A stretch of DNA of 64,000 bases. It comes from Listeria immobilis. GTDB taxonomy: Bacteria; Bacillota; Bacilli; Lactobacillales; Listeriaceae. This document shows, piece by piece, positions 33,426 to 41,803 of the stretch; the stretch's first letter is position 1; every line of letters begins with the position of its first letter. The notes under the pieces were generated by a model that had not been told where the DNA came from, made no database searches, and was given only the letters and a program-made list of their open reading frames with translations. The translations under genes were made by a program, and so were the position numbers. The stretch covers positions 94,979 to 158,978 of the forward strand of contig NZ_JAASTZ010000007.1 of NCBI RefSeq assembly GCF_014322765.1, read 5' to 3'.

Positions 33426-33481
33426 ACGTAGAAAATCCGTTAATAGTTGATGATTGGTGGGACGACGGATTTCGACATTGA
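33422..33481 (+). CDS. 19-residue acidic micropeptide
   Basis: Starts in the ATGA overlap with GGTGATAGAG upstream. Acidic and Trp-rich (DDWWDDGF). Very short, so only tentatively a gene. Confidence 0.35.
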   Translation: MNVENPLIVDDWWDDGFRH

Positions 33482-33515
33482 AGGAAATAATTTAAGTGAA
33501 ATGGAGATCTATAAA

Positions 33516-33665
33516 ATGATAAATGAAGTTATGCTTTTATTATTAATATTAGCAGCAATTTTTGGAAATATATATTTTTATATTATTTACAAACAGTTGT
33601 CACTTACGTATTTGATTTATTCTCTTTTAATATGTACTTTTATGACTTTTCTATTATTTCTCTAA
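33516..33665 (+). CDS. Small two-helix membrane protein
   Basis: 49 residues from ATG 33516, 9 bp after GGAG; upstream in-frame ATGs at 33501 and 33447 are less well placed. Two hydrophobic segments separated by YKQLS. Unknown role. Confidence 0.5.
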   Translation: MINEVMLLLLILAAIFGNIYFYIIYKQLSLTYLIYSLLICTFMTFLLFL

Positions 33666-33737
33666 TGACTGGTAATACAGATTGTTCCAAACAATTTGTT
33701 AGTAAATTTTAAGAAAAAAATAGGAGGTGTTAAGTCA

Positions 33738-33968
33738 ATGCAAAAAAAGCAGAATCATATGGAACTCATGGAAGAAATAAAATCAATAAAAAAGCTTTTA
33801 ATAAAAACAAATAGCATAATTGCTGACGAGTTCGATTATAAAGAACATTTAATTGATTATATGGACAAACTTTTTTATGTTAACGCCGGCGCTCACCCTG
33901 ACCAAATCTATCTTGTAGGTAAACTTAATGGCGGTAGAGAGCTTCATGTACCACTATATCGAAGTTAA
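33738..33968 (+). CDS. Small phage protein
   Basis: 76 residues from ATG 33738, 8 bp after a perfect AGGAGGTG. Lys/Glu-rich helix, then a mixed C terminus (VGKLNGGRELHVPLYRS). Its end overlaps the end of the leftward cassette 2 gene by 44 bp, the same overlap length as at cassette 1. Confidence 0.65.
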   Translation: MQKKQNHMELMEEIKSIKKLLIKTNSIIADEFDYKEHLIDYMDKLFYVNAGAHPDQIYLVGKLNGGRELHVPLYRS

Positions 33969-34518
33969 AAGTTTTACGTGATGTGATTACTTGAAGTTTA
34001 TTTTCGCCTACACGAACTTGCTCTTTATCATAGAATTTGAAATACAAGTAACCTCTAACTGACGAATAGGGGTCGAGTTTGATTATTGGCTTTAAGATAT
34101 ATGGACCAATGGGAAATACTTGTGTTTTTATATCGTTTTTAAATTCAGATGTAATATTCTCGTGTTCAGGTAAATTTTTAATGTTTTTTGAGCTAAATTC
34201 ATATTTACTTCCGGGTTGGGAATAGCTATTGAAAATTAAATCATTGTTTAAGTTAAACTCAATAATGCTAATCGGCAAAGAACTATTATTTGTCAATACA
34301 ACTTCGCAAATAACACGGTAGGGAATGTGATGATGTTTATCAGGGTCACTGTCAGAATCGCGGTCTGGTTCAATGATAATAGACGTCTTTTGTAGATTAT
34401 GCTGTTGCAAATATAGTTTAGGGCGTTGGTTTAAATAATTCGATAATGCAAAATAGAAACTGACTAACGAAACAATGAAAACTGTAATAGGTATTATGTT
34501 ATTTTGAAGAAAAATCAT
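33925..34518 (-). CDS. Leftward membrane-anchored cassette protein 2
   Basis: 197 residues: one N-terminal membrane helix (about 9-26) then a beta-rich domain with an Asp/His patch (DSDSDPDKHHH). It matches cassette protein 1 in length, layout, orientation and promoter, although the two sequences are clearly different. Likely expressed from the prophage on its own. Function unknown; exclusion or host-interaction role is inferred from the setting. Confidence 0.78.
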   Translation of the reverse strand: MIFLQNNIIPITVFIVSLVSFYFALSNYLNQRPKLYLQQHNLQKTSIIIEPDRDSDSDPDKHHHIPYRVICEVVLTNNSSLPISIIEFNLNNDLIFNSYSQPGSKYEFSSKNIKNLPEHENITSEFKNDIKTQVFPIGPYILKPIIKLDPYSSVRGYLYFKFYDKEQVRVGENKLQVITSRKTFNFDIVVHEALYRH

Positions 34519-34528
34519 ACTGTATAAA

Positions 34529-34560
34529 ACCTCGCTTTCACAATAATTATATCACGTGAA
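34529..34560 (-). promoter_or_regulatory. Extended -10 promoter of cassette 2
   Basis: Minus strand: TTCACGTG-A-TATAAT then a leader ending TGAAAGCGAGGT. Same block as at 31969-32001, one base shorter between -10 and the leader. Confidence 0.75.
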
Positions 34561-34598
34561 TTGCTGAGCTAAAAGAAAAAAGAGAAAGCGGTGAGAAC

Positions 34599-34772
34599 AT
34601 GACAGAATATGCACTATACAAAGGCGACGATCTACTACTAATCGGCACGCTAACAGAACTAGCAGATTTTAAAAACGTAACTCGCGATACGATATTGTTT
34701 TATATGTCGAGCGCTTATAAAAAACGGGTTGGGGATAACGGTTTGTGTGTTATAAAAATTGAAGATGACTAG
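34599..34772 (+). CDS. 57-residue phage protein
   Basis: ATG 34599 after GAAAGCGGTGAG. The sequence EYALYKGDDLLLIGTLTELADF suggests a small alpha-beta fold, seen often in Listeria phages but without known function. It leads the next rightward run of overlapping genes; its stop sits in the ribosome site of the next gene. Confidence 0.72.
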   Translation: MTEYALYKGDDLLLIGTLTELADFKNVTRDTILFYMSSAYKKRVGDNGLCVIKIEDD

Positions 34773-34782
34773 GAGGGCAGGC

Positions 34783-35241
34783 GTGACTTACAAAGTAGAC
34801 GATGAAATCTATATAGCGATTGTGTTGACAAAATCAGCTTTCGTTCACACCTTTCTGGACGATATAGAGATGATAAAACGCTATTTGTCGCTCATTGATT
34901 TATTCAAGAATATTAACGAATCAAATATTGAGGATTATAAAATAAATGGCACTAAGCTTGAAACAGAACTATATAATTCAATAAAGAAAGTGAGTGGTAA
35001 AAACACTTTAGGATGGACGATTGAAGTAGCTATATGCGCATTTAATACGAATCGTCAAATCGATACACTTGTTTTAGAACATCTTTTATCAGAGCGTCTC
35101 ATACACTCTGTTTCAGGACTCAAAAGCTATCAGTTGTGTGCTGAAATAAAAAAGTATTTTGATACAGACAAAATTATTACACGTAAAACGTTAGATGAAT
35201 TTACAAACTACATTTTACAACGTAAGGAGGAAGCGGAATGA
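34783..35241 (+). CDS. Phage early protein, unknown
   Basis: 152 residues from GTG 34783, 5 bp after AGGAGGG. Mostly helical, no recognised domain. Overlaps the next gene by 4 bp. Confidence 0.7.
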   Translation: MTYKVDDEIYIAIVLTKSAFVHTFLDDIEMIKRYLSLIDLFKNINESNIEDYKINGTKLETELYNSIKKVSGKNTLGWTIEVAICAFNTNRQIDTLVLEHLLSERLIHSVSGLKSYQLCAEIKKYFDTDKIITRKTLDEFTNYILQRKEEAE

Positions 35242-35780
35242 CAATTTACAAAAGAGATTTGTACGAAATTATTAAAGAAGCAAAAAAGGAACGTATCAAC
35301 AAATTAAAGGAAAAACACCGCAAAGACGTTAAAGCGAAAATTGAACAAATCATAAAAGACAACAATTTAGAAGAAGACTTAAAGGAATTTATTTCATGCA
35401 AGAACGAAGCTGTACGCCTAGCCGGAAAATTGTACGAGTATATACCAACTGGATTCGGGTCAATTAGTTCTACTGCTAATACGTCGATAGTCCCGTCCTA
35501 TGATTTTTTGATTACAGAGCTATCACACCTGCAATTTACACGAAACGAAGAACTTAGACAATTTAGATATAATCAAGACTCAGAAGTCAATTCTGTCTAT
35601 CAAGAATATCAAAAATTAGAAGGTCAAATAAAAGCTCTGACAGGAAAACAAGGATATGAATTATTAAAAAATCTAGGTTTTGACGTAAGTGGTATTGATG
35701 TAGAAGCTAAACAAAAGCAAAATAAAATCGCTATTGTTCCACTTGACAAAAATCTTCTCGGAATCGAGGTATCAGAATAA
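35238..35780 (+). CDS. Phage early coiled-coil protein, unknown
   Basis: 180 residues. A Lys/Glu-rich helix (1-60) and a Gln-rich helical middle surround a Ser/Thr-rich loop (GFGSISSTANTSIVPS). No family recognised. AAGGAGGAAGCGG precedes the ATG. Confidence 0.72.
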   Translation: MTIYKRDLYEIIKEAKKERINKLKEKHRKDVKAKIEQIIKDNNLEEDLKEFISCKNEAVRLAGKLYEYIPTGFGSISSTANTSIVPSYDFLITELSHLQFTRNEELRQFRYNQDSEVNSVYQEYQKLEGQIKALTGKQGYELLKNLGFDVSGIDVEAKQKQNKIAIVPLDKNLLGIEVSE

Positions 35781-35949
35781 TGAAATTAAAAAAGGTGACA
35801 GAGTACAATTTATCGACGACGGTCGATTATTAATAGGTGAATTCCAAGCAGGGGACGCCTTTACGAAAGATAGCTTTGATTATTTAGTAGTTGTCGAAAC
35901 TGCTTCGAATAGTATCCAATTTTGGAAGGAAGAAGTGGAGGAAAAATAA
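35734..35949 (+). CDS. Small phage protein with a doubtful start
   Basis: The conserved-looking part begins EIKKGDRVQFIDDGRLLIGE, an SH3-like beta fold. No good in-frame start exists beside it: the well-placed ATG at 35780 (after GAGGTATC) is out of frame by one base across a run of six A (35787-35793 region). The only in-frame starts lie inside the previous gene (TTG 35734). One missing A in the run would explain this. Followed directly by the next gene. Confidence 0.55.
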   Translation: MFHLTKIFSESRYQNNEIKKGDRVQFIDDGRLLIGEFQAGDAFTKDSFDYLVVVETASNSIQFWKEEVEEK

Positions 35950-36462
35950 ATGACAAAATATTATAGCATAGCAAAAGGAACAGGTGCATATGAATATTTG
36001 GACAAGCTTTTCAATAAAGATATAGACGCTTTTCTGGATGAAGTGAGTGAATTAATCGGCTTTGAAGCAAATAAAAACATAGGTATTAATCGCAGTGTGT
36101 TAATTATTCAAAAAAACATCTTAGAAAAATTTAAACCAGAATGGTTATCGAAATTTAAACGTTATCAAGGCGAGTGGTTAACTCCCAAAGTGGTCATGAA
36201 GGAATTAATTAGTTCTTATGCGAAACTAAGAGAAAAATACAATATGGACATGGAATTTAGAACATTTTGCTGGAACTATGCAGCTGCGGGGAAAGTTGAA
36301 GTTATTTACGATTTTGATAATAGCGGGTTTGCATACTTTAAATCTAACAGAGATGTGCAAAACTCTGCATTCGTCGAAGCGTCAGAGGTTAAATATCTAG
36401 AACGGGAAGCAGAGTTATTAGCTCGTGAAATTGCGCGTAAGAAAGAGGTGGAGGGTGAGTAA
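35950..36462 (+). CDS. Phage early protein, unknown
   Basis: 170 residues, ATG 35950 after GTGGAGGAAAAATAA. Alpha-rich, with a Trp/Lys-rich middle and a charged C-terminal helix. No family recognised. Confidence 0.7.
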   Translation: MTKYYSIAKGTGAYEYLDKLFNKDIDAFLDEVSELIGFEANKNIGINRSVLIIQKNILEKFKPEWLSKFKRYQGEWLTPKVVMKELISSYAKLREKYNMDMEFRTFCWNYAAAGKVEVIYDFDNSGFAYFKSNRDVQNSAFVEASEVKYLEREAELLAREIARKKEVEGE

Positions 36463-36801
36463 ATGACAAGGCAATATAGCTACAGAGAGAAAATGTATCA
36501 CGATTTACGAGATAAATTGCGGAATAACGAGGACGTAACAACTGCTGATCTATCGAATGCTTTATGGCTATATGAAAAAGCATTAAAAGCTTATGAAAAA
36601 ATGCTTAACGAGCGAATCGAAGCGCCTACCGTCTATCGAGAAATAAAACCTATATTTATGAAAGGAGGATATAGCTATTCCCCTATGGAGAACGGCGTAA
36701 CCGTAGATTATTCATCGCATAAGCCTTCATTATTCGGCGGGACGGGTAGGATTGAAAAAGGCATTTGGATTTTTTTAGAGGTGGAGGTGGCGACATGTTA
36801 A
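36463..36801 (+). CDS. Phage early protein, unknown
   Basis: 112 residues after GAGGTGGAGGGTGAG. A helical N half (EKMYHDLRDKLRN, LSNALWLYEKALKAYEKML) and a beta-like C half. Overlaps the zinc-ribbon gene by 7 bp. Confidence 0.68.
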   Translation: MTRQYSYREKMYHDLRDKLRNNEDVTTADLSNALWLYEKALKAYEKMLNERIEAPTVYREIKPIFMKGGYSYSPMENGVTVDYSSHKPSLFGGTGRIEKGIWIFLEVEVATC

Positions 36802-37022
36802 TTTGTAAAAATTGCGGTTCAAAAAATGGGTTTTACGCACCTGAAAAAATAGTGACAGGTAGTGTTATCACCACCTACAATTCAGACGGCACGTGGGGAG
36901 ATAACTCTGCGATGTTTGACAGCTTAATCACTGAGGTTGGAAAGCGGGCTTATTGCGTAGATTGTGATACTTATGTAGGCAAAACAGCTGATTTGATTGC
37001 ACGAGAGGATGAAGGAAAATGA
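36795..37022 (+). CDS. Small zinc-ribbon phage protein
   Basis: 75 residues from ATG 36795 behind GGTGGAGGTGGC; the longer frame from 36765 reads through that site. Two CxxC knuckles (CKNCGS and YCVDCD) form a likely zinc ribbon. Nucleic acid contact is possible. Overlaps the next gene by 4 bp. Confidence 0.72.
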   Translation: MLICKNCGSKNGFYAPEKIVTGSVITTYNSDGTWGDNSAMFDSLITEVGKRAYCVDCDTYVGKTADLIAREDEGK

Positions 37023-37501
37023 GCCAAGGACAATGGATGATAAATGGAGTTGAATGCTATTTCTGGGAAGATACTGCAAGATTTAATACAAAAGAAGAAG
37101 CGATTGATTTTGGGATTGAAATGCTAAGAAAGTATAATAGCAATCCCGATGACGCAAAAAATCGCAAAATCTTAACTGACGATATGGGTGCATATCCAGT
37201 ACCTCTTTCACCTATCAGCAATGAGCCGATTTATATTTTTAGCGTTGGTCTAGTTGAACAAGTGAAATTTCCAAATAGGACAGACGATTTATTAGAAAGG
37301 ATAGCAGAAGATGTTTATGACGAAGTTGGAGATTACGCTGAGGATTATTTAGATGATGTGACAAAAGAACATCAGAATGAATTGCAAGATTTGATTAGAG
37401 ACTGGGCTGAACGACATGATTATTTACCAAATTATTTTACAATATCTCGGACAGAAGCGATTGATATACGAGATTTTGAGGAAGTTTGGGAGGAAGCGTA
37501 A
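37019..37501 (+). CDS. Phage early protein, unknown
   Basis: 160 residues, acidic. No family recognised. Start and stop overlap neighbours by 4 and 1 bp, with GAGGATGAAGGAAA as ribosome site. Confidence 0.68.
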   Translation: MSQGQWMINGVECYFWEDTARFNTKEEAIDFGIEMLRKYNSNPDDAKNRKILTDDMGAYPVPLSPISNEPIYIFSVGLVEQVKFPNRTDDLLERIAEDVYDEVGDYAEDYLDDVTKEHQNELQDLIRDWAERHDYLPNYFTISRTEAIDIRDFEEVWEEA

Positions 37502-37746
37502 TGAACAGAGCTCGTAGGTTCTGTCACAAAGTCGACCCAACAGACTCACAACACGAACAATTAAACAAATTAATTATCGCTATAGATATCGTTACAAGTG
37601 AATATGCAAAAATAAAGACTATCATTATGCGTAGATTAGAAAAAGGACAACATATAAATACTGATATTATTGAATATTATAATGATTTGCGATGGGTGAG
37701 ACTCAACCTATTATATGCTCGAATTGAAAAGGAGGATGAAGAATGA
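37501..37746 (+). CDS. Small phage protein, unknown
   Basis: 81 residues from ATG 37501 (GGGAGGAAGC upstream; a longer frame from 37486 overlaps that site). Helical. Overlaps the next gene by 4 bp. Confidence 0.65.
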   Translation: MNRARRFCHKVDPTDSQHEQLNKLIIAIDIVTSEYAKIKTIIMRRLEKGQHINTDIIEYYNDLRWVRLNLLYARIEKEDEE

Positions 37747-37952
37747 AAAACAAAAGCATTTTAACTTATCATTTTAAAAATGGGACGACAGTACAAACAA
37801 CAATTAAAACAGACAGTTTAGGAATTTTCAAACATAAACAAACAGACACTATAGTACGAGTTGAATTCAATTATTTTGATGAAAGTTCTCGACAAATATA
37901 TGGTATTGATTTATCTGAGATAGCTTACATCACATCTGAGTTGGTATCATGA
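37743..37952 (+). CDS. Small phage protein, unknown
   Basis: 69 residues, beta-rich (ILTYHFKNGTTVQTTIKTD). AAGGAGGATGAAG upstream; 4-bp overlap with the next gene. Confidence 0.65.
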   Translation: MKNKSILTYHFKNGTTVQTTIKTDSLGIFKHKQTDTIVRVEFNYFDESSRQIYGIDLSEIAYITSELVS

Positions 37953-38209
37953 CAAACTACCACACCACACTTTCCGTTTTTGAAAATAGTACAAAACAAA
38001 CGCTGATTGATTTCACAAAATATAACACATCATTGGAAGATTTAAAGACAGCTATTTTGAAACGATTAGGAAACATACACTCTGTAAATCGTGTGAATAA
38101 ACACAAATTTAAAGTGAAACAAATCATTAAATGTTCAAAATCACTAGACGAAATGGTTGCACAAATAAATGATGAAACAGATTTTCATATTGTTGTAGAG
38201 GAGGATTAA
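37949..38209 (+). CDS. Small phage protein, unknown
   Basis: 86 residues, mixed alpha-beta. No family recognised; coupled to the previous gene by overlap. Confidence 0.62.
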   Translation: MTNYHTTLSVFENSTKQTLIDFTKYNTSLEDLKTAILKRLGNIHSVNRVNKHKFKVKQIIKCSKSLDEMVAQINDETDFHIVVEED

Positions 38210-38214
38210 TAGTA

Positions 38215-38388
38215 ATGACCGAACAAATAATTATCAACGAAGCTAACAGTTTACTTCACAGAAAAAGCAAAGAACTAAGTAAATCAATCATCAAAACACC
38301 TAAAGATCTCGAACGTTTCGCGATTGGACTGGATAAATTATCACAAGACATGTGGGACTATAAAAATGAACTGGAGGCAAAAAAATGA
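38215..38388 (+). CDS. 57-residue helical phage protein
   Basis: ATG 38215 after GAGGAGGATTAATAGTA. Two amphipathic helices. Ends in an ATGA overlap with the next gene. Confidence 0.62.
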   Translation: MTEQIIINEANSLLHRKSKELSKSIIKTPKDLERFAIGLDKLSQDMWDYKNELEAKK

Positions 38389-38762
38389 CTATTCAACCGG
38401 GCGATAAAGTAGAAGTGCAGGATAGGACAGGGGTGACTGATTTATGTGTCGATGGAGAACAGTTTTATGTTCTAATCAATAACGATGGTTTGCTTACAGT
38501 AGAAGATACAGATGGTTTCTCGTCTTTTAATATTCCGTGCAGACAAGTGAAGAAAGTGAAAGAAGAGAGTCAGTTAATAAGTGAACTTTACAAAGAAGCT
38601 TATGATGTTGAATTCCGCTTGTATTTTGCTAATGTTTCAGATGCTACCAATTTTGTGTCAAAAGTTGGAAAACCTAAATTTGAACAGTCAATGGATGTGA
38701 AATGGTTTTCAGCAACAAACGGAAAAATAACAGCAACAGCATTTTTGAAAGGAGATGATTAA
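38385..38762 (+). CDS. Phage early protein, unknown
   Basis: 125 residues after CTGGAGGCAAAAA. The N-terminal half is KOW/SH3-like in appearance (IQPGDKVEVQDRTGVTDL). No firm family. Confidence 0.66.
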   Translation: MTIQPGDKVEVQDRTGVTDLCVDGEQFYVLINNDGLLTVEDTDGFSSFNIPCRQVKKVKEESQLISELYKEAYDVEFRLYFANVSDATNFVSKVGKPKFEQSMDVKWFSATNGKITATAFLKGDD

Positions 38763-38763
38763 T

Positions 38764-39243
38764 ATGACAACACTTTATTCCATTCAAGAAAAGTATCAAC
38801 AATTATTAAATTTAGCTGAGCAATTAGATCCGGAGACATTAAAAGATACCCTTGAAAGCATTGAAGATGAATTAGAAACAAAAGCAGAAAATGTTACGTT
38901 TGTCATTAAAGAATTAGAAGGGCAATCACTTATTTTAGATGTAGAAATTAAACGTTTATCAGAACGAAAAAACACGATTAACAATAATGTGAAGCGACTG
39001 AAACAATCACTACATGATGCTATGCTAGTTGCTAATAAGCAAAAAATAAAAACGAATCTATTTACATTAGATATTCGGAAAAACCCTCACAGTGTGCTTG
39101 TAGAAGATGAGAGTAAGTTAATTAATTATTTAGTCGAGCAACCTAAAAAGCTGGATAAAACTAAGTTAAAAGATGACTTAAAAAAAGGCATTGAAGTACC
39201 AGGAGCTATCTTGGTCCAAACAGAAAGACTACAAATAAAATAA
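38764..39243 (+). CDS. Siphovirus Gp157-like protein
   Basis: 159 residues from ATG 38764; ATG 38755 is too near the GAAAGGAG. A long coiled coil (about 20-95) and a beta C terminus (FTLDIRKNPHSVLVEDESKL, then VPGAILVQTERLQIK) match the Gp157 family. That family is found in phage replication or resistance regions and is often next to a Sak4/AAA ATPase, as here. Molecular role not settled. Confidence 0.82.
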   Translation: MTTLYSIQEKYQQLLNLAEQLDPETLKDTLESIEDELETKAENVTFVIKELEGQSLILDVEIKRLSERKNTINNNVKRLKQSLHDAMLVANKQKIKTNLFTLDIRKNPHSVLVEDESKLINYLVEQPKKLDKTKLKDDLKKGIEVPGAILVQTERLQIK

Positions 39244-39261
39244 TAATAAGGAGGAATTTCA

Positions 39262-39951
39262 TTGGAATTTATTCAATCAGAAAAAATGAAAAGGTCGGAG
39301 TATTTTAATATTATGATTTATGCAAAACCGGGAGCAGGGAAAACAACGACGATTAAGTATTTAGAAGGAAAAACATTAATGTTGGATTGTGATGGTACGT
39401 CGAAAGTATTAAGTGGATTACCTAATATCACGATTGCGACATTAGATCCTCGAAATCCCGTACAAGATATGGCTGATTTTTATGGATATGCGAAGGCACA
39501 TGCAGAGGAATATGACAATGTAGTAATTGATAATTTAAGCCATTATCAAAAATTATGGTTAATGTTTAATGGGAGAAATACAAAATCAGGTCAACCAGAA
39601 CTACAACACTATGGAATATTTGACACACATTTAATACATTTGATTTCCGTGTTTAATAATTTATCAAACACAAATATAGTATATACAGCTTGGGAAAACA
39701 CGCGTCAAATACAGATGGAAAGTGGGCAACTGTATAATCAATTTTTGCCTGACATTAGAGAAAAGGTAGTTAATCACGTTATGGGAATTGTTCCTATAGT
39801 CGCAAGATTAATAAGAAATCCTGAAACAGGTCAGAGGGGTTTCTTACTCACAGAAAACAATGGTAATTTTGCAAAAAATCAGCTAGATAATAGAGAGTTT
39901 GCCTTGCAAGAAGACCTATTCCAAATTGGTGATATTGATGTTAAAGCTTAG
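39262..39951 (+). CDS. Phage AAA_24/Sak4-type ATPase
   Basis: 229 residues, TTG start after AGGAGGAATTTCA. P-loop AKPGAGKTT near residue 21, Walker B VVIDN near 90, and a RecA-like core. Such proteins are thought to act as single-strand annealing or pairing ATPases in phage replication, often with a DUF669 protein, encoded 1.3 kb downstream. Its last 14 bp overlap the start of the helicase frame. Confidence 0.85.
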   Translation: MEFIQSEKMKRSEYFNIMIYAKPGAGKTTTIKYLEGKTLMLDCDGTSKVLSGLPNITIATLDPRNPVQDMADFYGYAKAHAEEYDNVVIDNLSHYQKLWLMFNGRNTKSGQPELQHYGIFDTHLIHLISVFNNLSNTNIVYTAWENTRQIQMESGQLYNQFLPDIREKVVNHVMGIVPIVARLIRNPETGQRGFLLTENNGNFAKNQLDNREFALQEDLFQIGDIDVKA

Positions 39952-41271
39952 AGAATATCAAAAAGAAATTATAAATGATGTAAAGGGGGCTTTTTTACAG
40001 GGATATAACAGACCGTGCGTTGTTGCTCCCTGCGGTTAGGTGCTGGTAAATCGGTTATTTTATCAGAAATAATTCGCATGACAACGCGCAATAAAAATAA
40101 TGTTCTTTTCCTAGTTCACAGAAAAGAATTGATTGACCAAATCAGAAATACACTCACTATGAATGATGTTGACATGAATTTTGTCAATTTGGGGATGGTT
40201 CAAACAATAGTTAGACGTTTAAACAAGACCTCTGAACCTGCTTTAATTGTTATTGATGAAAGTCATCATGTGCTTGCAAATAGTTATAAAAAAATAATCC
40301 ATCATTTTTCTAATGCTAAAGTAGTTGGATTTACAGCAACACCAGTGAGAATAAATGGGGGTGGTTTAGGAGATATAAACGATATTTTAATTGAAAAAGT
40401 TGATGTGAAGTGGTTAATTGAAAATCAATTCTTAGCACCTTACAAATATTTTGCTCCCGAAATCGTTCAGACAGAAACATTAAATATCAAACAAACTGGA
40501 GAATTTGACATGACAGGGCTTGACGAGCAATTCAATAAAAGAATGATTTGGGGCGATGTCATCAAACATTATCAAAAGTTAGCAAACGGAGAACAAGCAA
40601 TACTTTATGCCTCTTCCCTTTATCAAAGCAAAAAAATGGCAATGAGTTTTGAATCATTTGGCGTTACATCCGCACATATTGACGGGAAAACACCTAAATC
40701 CATTCGTGATGACATTATAAAACGATTTCGAGAGGGCAAAATAAAGGTCCTATGCAACTTAGATTTAATTGGTGAAGGATTCGATGTTCCAGATTGTTCT
40801 ACTGTGATTATGCTAAGACCAACTCAATCTCTATCCCTGTATATTCAGCAATCAATGAGAGGTATGCGATATCGAACTGGTAAAACAGCTATTATTATTG
40901 ACCACGTTGGAAATGTCAATCGCTTTGGTTTGCCAGACATGGAACGAACATGGTCCTTAGAAGCGAAAAAAGGAAGTAACAGCAACAAATCAGAAGCACC
41001 TGTAAAAATTTGCCCTGACTGTTTTATGACAGTTTTATCTACTAATAAAAAATGTGAGCATTGTGGCCATGAATTCAAAGTAGAATTAAAACCAATACAA
41101 ATTGATGAGGCAGCGGAGCTACAAGAAATAACAGAAGCCGTTTTTAAAGTGAATTATAGCAGTCCAGACGAATGTAAAAACATGAAAGAATTATATGAAT
41201 ATGCAAAAGAACACAATTATAAAAATGGATGGGCATTCCATCAAGGAAAAGCACGAGGATTTATCAAATAA
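39938..41271 (+). pseudogene. SF2 helicase interrupted at its Walker A motif
   Basis: A start at ATG 39938 (GGTGAT upstream) gives the expected N terminus (LKLREYQKEIINDV...RPCVVAPCG) but stops at TAG 40037-40039. The rest of the helicase is open in another frame: GAGKSVILSEI, DESHH, GFTATP, the helicase C domain (HIDGKTP, IGEGFDVP, QQSMRGMRYR) and a four-Cys zinc ribbon (CPDC...CEHC). Removing 5 bases (such as TAGGT near 40037) would restore VVAPCG-GAGKS exactly. As written the enzyme cannot be made as one chain unless recoded or started internally, without its Walker A glycine-rich start. Either a real mutation or an assembly error. Confidence 0.8.
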
Positions 41272-41295
41272 AAAAACGAAAGAAGGAATTTAAAA

Positions 41296-41781
41296 ATGTT
41301 TAAAGTAGATCATAATGATGTTTTCACAAATGGAGTAGAAAATGGTACGTATGAGGTTGTTTTATATAATGCAAATGAAGACGCAACAAAAAGTGGTGCT
41401 GAGTTCATTAATATTGACTTAATTATTCGCAACGATGTAAATCAAAAATTTCAAAATGCACATATCTTTCACAGAGTGTGGAAAGCAAAAGCAACAAATG
41501 AATATAGTCAAACGGCATTAAATACAATTGCGAAAGCTATCCAACTCCCAAATGGAAAAGACTATAACACAGTAAACGAACTGCTACAAGACTTGTTGAC
41601 TAAAACCTGCCAAGTTACGGTGAAAAACGAAGAATCTGAATATAATGGACAAGTTTATAAAAATCTAAATGTAAAGGCATGGGCTGAAAGCAAAATTACT
41701 GGACCTCTACAACATGTGTTTAAAAAGAAAGAAAACGAACCAACACAAGTAGAAATAAGTGAAAACGATTTACCGTTCTAA
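41296..41781 (+). CDS. DUF669 protein, possible single-strand DNA-binding protein
   Basis: 161 residues. The beta-rich body (VENGTYEVVLYNANED, GAEFINIDLIIRNDV) is the DUF669 family of phage replication modules. The C terminus ends EISENDLPF, like the acidic tip of bacterial SSB (DDIPF) that recruits partner proteins. It lies between helicase and primase genes. SSB-like function is inference supported by the tip. Confidence 0.83.
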   Translation: MFKVDHNDVFTNGVENGTYEVVLYNANEDATKSGAEFINIDLIIRNDVNQKFQNAHIFHRVWKAKATNEYSQTALNTIAKAIQLPNGKDYNTVNELLQDLLTKTCQVTVKNEESEYNGQVYKNLNVKAWAESKITGPLQHVFKKKENEPTQVEISENDLPF

Positions 41782-41803
41782 ACAATGAAAGGAGCGCACA
41801 AAC

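Noticed and set aside
27691..34600. Anti-CRISPR genes in the left arm
   Set aside because: None of the small proteins matches AcrIIA families that I know; in Listeria phages these usually lie beyond the lysin, outside this window.
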